Below, one piece after another: positions 54,465-64,000 of a stretch of DNA of 64,000 nt. Source of the DNA: Drechmeria coniospora (lineage: Eukaryota; Ascomycota; Sordariomycetes; Hypocreales; Ophiocordycipitaceae); NCBI RefSeq assembly GCF_001625195.1, contig NC_054389.1, positions 3,902,520 to 3,966,519 of the forward strand, in the 5' to 3' direction. The position numbers were made by a program, and so were the translations under genes. Position 1 is the first letter of the stretch. Each line of letters begins with the position of its first letter. The notes beneath the pieces were generated by a model, which was not told the DNA's origin, made no database searches, and worked only from the letters and a program-made list of their open reading frames with translations.

Positions 54465-56945
54465 TCACTCCTCGTCATCTTCCTCGATGACGGCAGGTGT
54501 GCGCCGTTCTGTGCGTCTCTTGGGGCGTCTGTGCCTGGAGCTGCTGATGTTACTAGCCGAATCATCGGGCATTATGTCCGCATCGTCCATGCACCAGTCG
54601 TCATCGCTTCCGCCGTCGGCCTCACCCCCAGCCTCCCATGTGGGCCGTTCATCCGCACCGGTCTGGCCGTTGTCAGGGCCGGCGTTCCGGGGCACGCTCA
54701 GGCGTCGGCGGTTTTGGATGTTGTGCATCAGGCCGGCTCCTCGCAGTCGCAGGGCCGTGCGGACCATCTCGGCCTTTTGATGCAGCTTTTCAAACGCATC
54801 CTCGAGCGTTTCCATGCCAAGGTATATTTCCCGTTCGATGGCGGCGGCGGCTTCCATCTCCATCTCCTCGTCGTTGGACACGGGCTGCTTCCCACCAGGA
54901 AGGCCAGACGATGCGAGGCTGACAAACGACGCCGGTGAGGGTTCCTGCGCAAAGTACGGAGAGTGCGGATTTGCATTTCTGAAGCCCGTGGCCGGTGGTG
55001 TCTGGAGTCCCGGGCTCATGGTTGATCGGCTTCCGAGGTACGCGCCGGCCGATGCTTCGGACGTGCCGCCGTCGGCGTCGGCGCCTGACCACAGGAAACC
55101 GTCGAAACGGCCCGAGGTGAGGATCTCCCATTCCGAATTGTTGATGCTGGAGATGGTGACAAGCAGGTCGTGCGTGTGCGGGTTCTTGACGAGATACATG
55201 GCCGACTCGGCATCGCGCGGTGCCTGCTGCAGCCGGTACAGCCGCTGAAGGGATAGACCGCACTTGACGATGAAATCGCTGCGAGTCTGGAAGCCAGGGA
55301 TCGAGCCGCGCATAAACGACTTTAGCTCGCGAGATCCGGAGAGGAGGGCGCTGAAGTAGGGTCGATCCTTGGGATCCATGCTGGTCAAAACGGCAAAGGC
55401 CAAGGTCTCGTCGTCGACCTCCTGAGGGAGAGGCACGGGCGATCCGCCCGTCTTGTTCAACCACTTGTCGACGGCGGACCTGACCTTTTTCGACTGGCGA
55501 AGGTAGTGCTCCCTGAATTCCTCGGCAATGTCGGGATCCATGTTGATGGGAGACTCGGGCCGACGGGGCACGTCGGCCGAGTCCTCGGCTGCCTTGGTAC
55601 CAATTTCTGCGAGATCGAACGGCGGCCACGGCGGTAGCTCGACGCGGCCGCAGACCCACTCGAGGACGTCGCCCCAGTTCAGTCCTCTGTGAATCTCGTG
55701 GGATCCATCGCAGACGACGCAAGCGCAGCCGTGCGGGGGAAGGTCGCGGGAGAAGACATTCTCGAGCCTATCGAGCAGACGGCGTGCGACGGAGCGATGG
55801 CCCGTGGCGACGGCGATGGAGCCTTGCCTCGAAACGACCGTCGCATACTGGTCGAGAAGGTTGAAGAAGGGCGCGAACAGCGTCTCGGCGCCGTTGAGCG
55901 GCGAGCCCGAGCATCGCGCACCGGTTGGCGGCGGCAGGACGGACAAGAAGTGTTGGGGGACGGTATAGGCGAGGCCGCCATTTTGCAAAAGGTAATCGAC
56001 TCGCGGTGCGTCTTGGACATCGAGGGCCGGTGCCGAGGCGGGAATGGCATTGTTGAATGGACCGTTGGCTTCTCCGACGACAGGTCTCGGCGCCGGCCTG
56101 TCCTTGCGATGCATGGAGGGAAACTGGCCAGGCGGCGTTGGCGTTCTCGGGGATGAGTCTTGGGCGCTCGACGGCGAGGATTCATCCTCCGGAGGGTCGT
56201 GTCTCTTGGAGCTGGTTCGGATGGGTGCGGAGCGCTTGGTGGAGTGACGTGAGGAGGCTGATCTCAGCGAGGACGAAGATCGGAGTCGTTCGTGCGACGA
56301 CTTGTTCTTCGAGGACTTGACGTAGGTGGCCTGGCTGGACGAGGCCGACTTGCGACTCAGCTTGGAGACTCCATCATCGTTGCGAGAAGCAGATTTGGCG
56401 CCGGCCTTTTCCTTGGACAGTCTTTCAGCCCGTCTCTTGTCGGACACGAGATCTGTCTCGGGCGGACTAGGGGGCCGCGACGATTTTTTCGACGTCGACT
56501 TGGATCGGCGCTCCTCGTTGCCAACATCCGTCGGCTCCGGGGTCAACGGATTTGATTGCTTCGTGCCGGACAAGTCCTCCCGGCTATGGACCGCCTCCTT
56601 GCTGTGGGCCTTGCTGAAGGTAGGGTACGGCAGGGAAATCCGAGGGGTCATCAAGGAAATGTTGGACAAGCTGGCGGCAAGGTCGCTCGTCGACGCTGGC
56701 CGCTCGCTCTTGTCCTTGTCCTTTTTGCGATGGCGTTTCGTCGACGACAGAGTCGAGTCGGCGTCGGCGGCATCTCCTCCCAGCTTGCTACGTGATGTCT
56801 TGGACGATCTGTGGCGATGCTCGCCATCCTTGTCTGATTTGCGGTCCGCCTTGGAGCGTCGAGTCCTGTCGCGAGAGAGATTGCTGGCGGCAGCGTCGAC
56901 GACGACGTCACGCTCTTCGGACGGCATTTTCAGGACATCGGGCAA
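54465..56945 (-). CDS. Large conserved-looking protein of unknown function
   Basis: An uninterrupted 826-codon frame starting MPDVLKMPSEERDVVVDAAA. Residues 1 to about 290 are Ser/Lys/Arg-rich and disordered, with many possible phosphosites and basic runs (SSTKRHRKKDKDKSERP) that could be nuclear-localisation signals. The middle (about 310-640) looks folded: VDYLLQNGGLAYTVPQHFLS, a Cys cluster HGCACVVCDGSHEIHRGLNW with CxC-x2-C spacing, WVCGRVELPPWPP, and a helical part around LNKTGG and KDRPYFSALLSGSRELKSFM. A coiled coil is likely near EMEMEAAAAIEREIYLGMET. The C-terminus is acidic (RTPAVIEEDDEE). The Cys/His cluster could bind zinc. The family is not recognised, and no activity is assigned. 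Confidence 0.8.
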   Translation of the reverse strand: MPDVLKMPSEERDVVVDAAASNLSRDRTRRSKADRKSDKDGEHRHRSSKTSRSKLGGDAADADSTLSSTKRHRKKDKDKSERPASTSDLAASLSNISLMTPRISLPYPTFSKAHSKEAVHSREDLSGTKQSNPLTPEPTDVGNEERRSKSTSKKSSRPPSPPETDLVSDKRRAERLSKEKAGAKSASRNDDGVSKLSRKSASSSQATYVKSSKNKSSHERLRSSSSLRSASSRHSTKRSAPIRTSSKRHDPPEDESSPSSAQDSSPRTPTPPGQFPSMHRKDRPAPRPVVGEANGPFNNAIPASAPALDVQDAPRVDYLLQNGGLAYTVPQHFLSVLPPPTGARCSGSPLNGAETLFAPFFNLLDQYATVVSRQGSIAVATGHRSVARRLLDRLENVFSRDLPPHGCACVVCDGSHEIHRGLNWGDVLEWVCGRVELPPWPPFDLAEIGTKAAEDSADVPRRPESPINMDPDIAEEFREHYLRQSKKVRSAVDKWLNKTGGSPVPLPQEVDDETLAFAVLTSMDPKDRPYFSALLSGSRELKSFMRGSIPGFQTRSDFIVKCGLSLQRLYRLQQAPRDAESAMYLVKNPHTHDLLVTISSINNSEWEILTSGRFDGFLWSGADADGGTSEASAGAYLGSRSTMSPGLQTPPATGFRNANPHSPYFAQEPSPASFVSLASSGLPGGKQPVSNDEEMEMEAAAAIEREIYLGMETLEDAFEKLHQKAEMVRTALRLRGAGLMHNIQNRRRLSVPRNAGPDNGQTGADERPTWEAGGEADGGSDDDWCMDDADIMPDDSASNISSSRHRRPKRRTERRTPAVIEEDDEE

Positions 56946-58716
56946 GCTTTCGGCGGGGGAGGGGGGGAGGCAGGTGGCACGAGAAAAGAGCTCGAGAAAA
57001 GTAGCTCGAGAAAGTAGCTCGAGAAAGCTCCCGAGAAAAACCGGGTGGATCGTCCTCGCAGAGCAGCTCGAGAGGGCGAGATGATCTGCCCACGCGGCAG
57101 CGAGGGGTGGCTGGGATTGATGACGATGGTGGGGAGGTGTGATGTGGGTTCGAGCTCACCGGCTCGTGTCGAGCGGCAAGGGAAGCCTTGATTCAGGGGG
57201 AACGCAGCTCCGGTGAGCGAGTATATCGCCGTCTCAGACGAAAGACCAGGTCGACATATGACCAGGCGCACTGTGGAGGCGGCGAGAAATGGCCGCCCGG
57301 TTGAGAAAAACAAGCGGCCAACGACGGGGCGGATGATGACGGCTCGACGCTGTTGATGGGAGCTGCGGACGGGAAACGTGGATGGGAACTGTGGATCGAC
57401 GGTGGTGGAGGTTTGCAGGCGCGCAGAGGCGCGAAGGCAACAAGAACCAAACGACCCCTCCCTCTCTCCCAGCTTTGTTGACGCCGATGGGGCGAACGGA
57501 GGGGCAACAGGGATGTAGCTTGGTGGCTGGTGGCTTATTGTACGGGTGCAGGGGCTGTACGGATAGGTTCTGTACTAGTACTTCGTACTCTGTAATAGGT
57601 GCTGTATTACTGACAATTACTGTACTGTAGGTGTGGTGTTTGGAGTACCTAGTAGGTACTAGGTAGGTAGGTACTGTAGGGTACAGGTGGCGTATACTCC
57701 GTAGCTGCACAAGCATCCGCTGCAGCTTGTAGTGGAGGTCTAGCTGTAAAAATTCAGGGCGCGATTGGCTCGCCGATGAGCCGCAGCGTGCGCTGCTCCA
57801 TTCAGCAGCCGTCCTCGTGCTTAGGTAAGTATGTACTCTGTACTTTTACAGCACTTGTAGAGCAGAACAGTACTCCGTATTCTGTGCGAGTCTCACTGAC
57901 TGTCGAGTCTGCCGCCACTGCCGCCGCTTCGCCAGGACAAAAGGACGGTAGTGCTCGTGCTCTGGTTGCCATCTGCACAAATACCTTGCTCGTCGATCGC
58001 TTTGTCGTCTAGCCTTGGTGTCACTTCGCCGGTCGGACAAGGCAACAGCCGGGATCAATCCTCTGCGCGCGATGAATGTCGGAAGCAGATGGTGAGTGAG
58101 CAAAATGGAAGCTCGAGCTTAGCGTATTGAAGTAGCGATACATGTGCACTTTGGTGCCTCAGGTCCAGGTTGCGGCCCGACGGCGGCCCTCTCCAGCTCT
58201 CCAGTACACGTGCATTTCGGAGAAGCAGAGAAACAGTCACGTGTGCAGCGCTTGCCACTGTCATTGGATCGATGTGGCTTCCGTTCATCGCTGCGTACGC
58301 CCCAATACACATATTGCTTGTACGAGCGAGCATAGGAGAATCGGAAAAGTGACGAGCACAGCCACAGGCGGCCTATCGGATGACTTCTGGCATCCCCCCC
58401 CCTCCTCCCCGTCTTCGCTGTCAACCCATCGGCTCGCCGCGAATACATGTGATACATGTGATGCGCATGCATGCACGTGGACTGCTGGTCATCCGAGTCC
58501 CTGTTTCGTCGCACGAAACCGTACCGCTTGCCTTGCCTTGCCGGCAGGTGGCTAGCCCCCCCGTCGAGCACATCTCGACTCCATGCTCGCCCTCCTTTCG
58601 ATCGAAGCCCGTCCCAGCCTCGCTCCGCGGCCGGCGTCTCGCCGACGGACGCCAGAGCAGAGCTTCGTGATGGCATCGAGCGAGCGCACGCGCTCATAAC
58701 ACATGGCATGATGGCA
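56946..58716. other. Intergenic, with a GTAC-rich patch
   Basis: 5' region of the 826-residue gene and 3' region of the ATP sulfurylase gene. GTACTAGTACTTCGTACTC and ACCTAGTAGGTACTAGG words lie at about 57570-57690. No gene is seen. Confidence 0.5.

Positions 58717-64000
<5,284 letters not shown>

Overview
The window is nuclear DNA from a filamentous ascomycete, most likely a Sordariomycete and plausibly of the order Hypocreales. The evidence is short GT-AG introns (about 50-145 nt) with CTRAY branch sites, compact GC-rich genes with C/G-rich third codon positions, filamentous-fungal families (PalI/Rim9, an AspE-type septin, EOS1, RTA1-like and ABC-C proteins, an RPE65-family oxygenase), and a DNA transposon carrying repeat-induced point mutation (RIP). 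No clustered prokaryotic-style operons are present. Species cannot be told from the sequence alone.

Layout. 0-14.3 kb: the start of an F-box-like gene running off the left edge (-), a DUF7704-type small membrane protein (+), a TRF/Tbf1-like telomere-repeat-binding protein (+) with two telomeric repeats about 250 bp upstream, a septin of the AspE group (-), a long stretch without a supportable gene (7.7-12.2 kb), and a mitochondrial-type ABC1/ADCK (Mcp2/Cqd2-like) kinase (-). 15.07-17.01 kb: a complete but dead pogo/Fot1-like Tc1-mariner element with about 100-bp terminal inverted repeats and a RIP-damaged transposase. 20.5-26.9 kb: palI (ambient-pH signalling, +) and a conserved unknown protein (+).

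About 27-44 kb is a different kind of DNA: lower GC, less biased codon use, sparse genes and several broken ones. It holds a small unknown protein (-), an atypical protein kinase (-), an ABC-C transporter pseudogene (+) with a large internal deletion, a frameshift and a late stop, an RTA1-like membrane protein (+), a carotenoid-oxygenase pseudogene (-) with an in-frame stop and an internal deletion, a Pol III tRNA-like gene (-), an orphan exon-like stretch and an 11-bp minisatellite. A 60-bp perfect inverted copy of palI coding sequence sits in this island at 35.6 kb, as expected for templated filler inserted during break repair.

44.5-61 kb returns to core-type genes: an F-box protein (+), the ER protein EOS1 (+), translation initiation factor eIF1/Sui1 (-), the tRNA methyltransferase TRM44 (+), a large conserved unknown protein (-) and ATP sulfurylase (-). 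Most genes look like independent transcription units. Intergenic DNA in the core parts is loaded with short GTAC-centred words (CTCCGTAC, GTACTTGTAC, ACATGTAC) that are almost absent from the 27-44 kb island.
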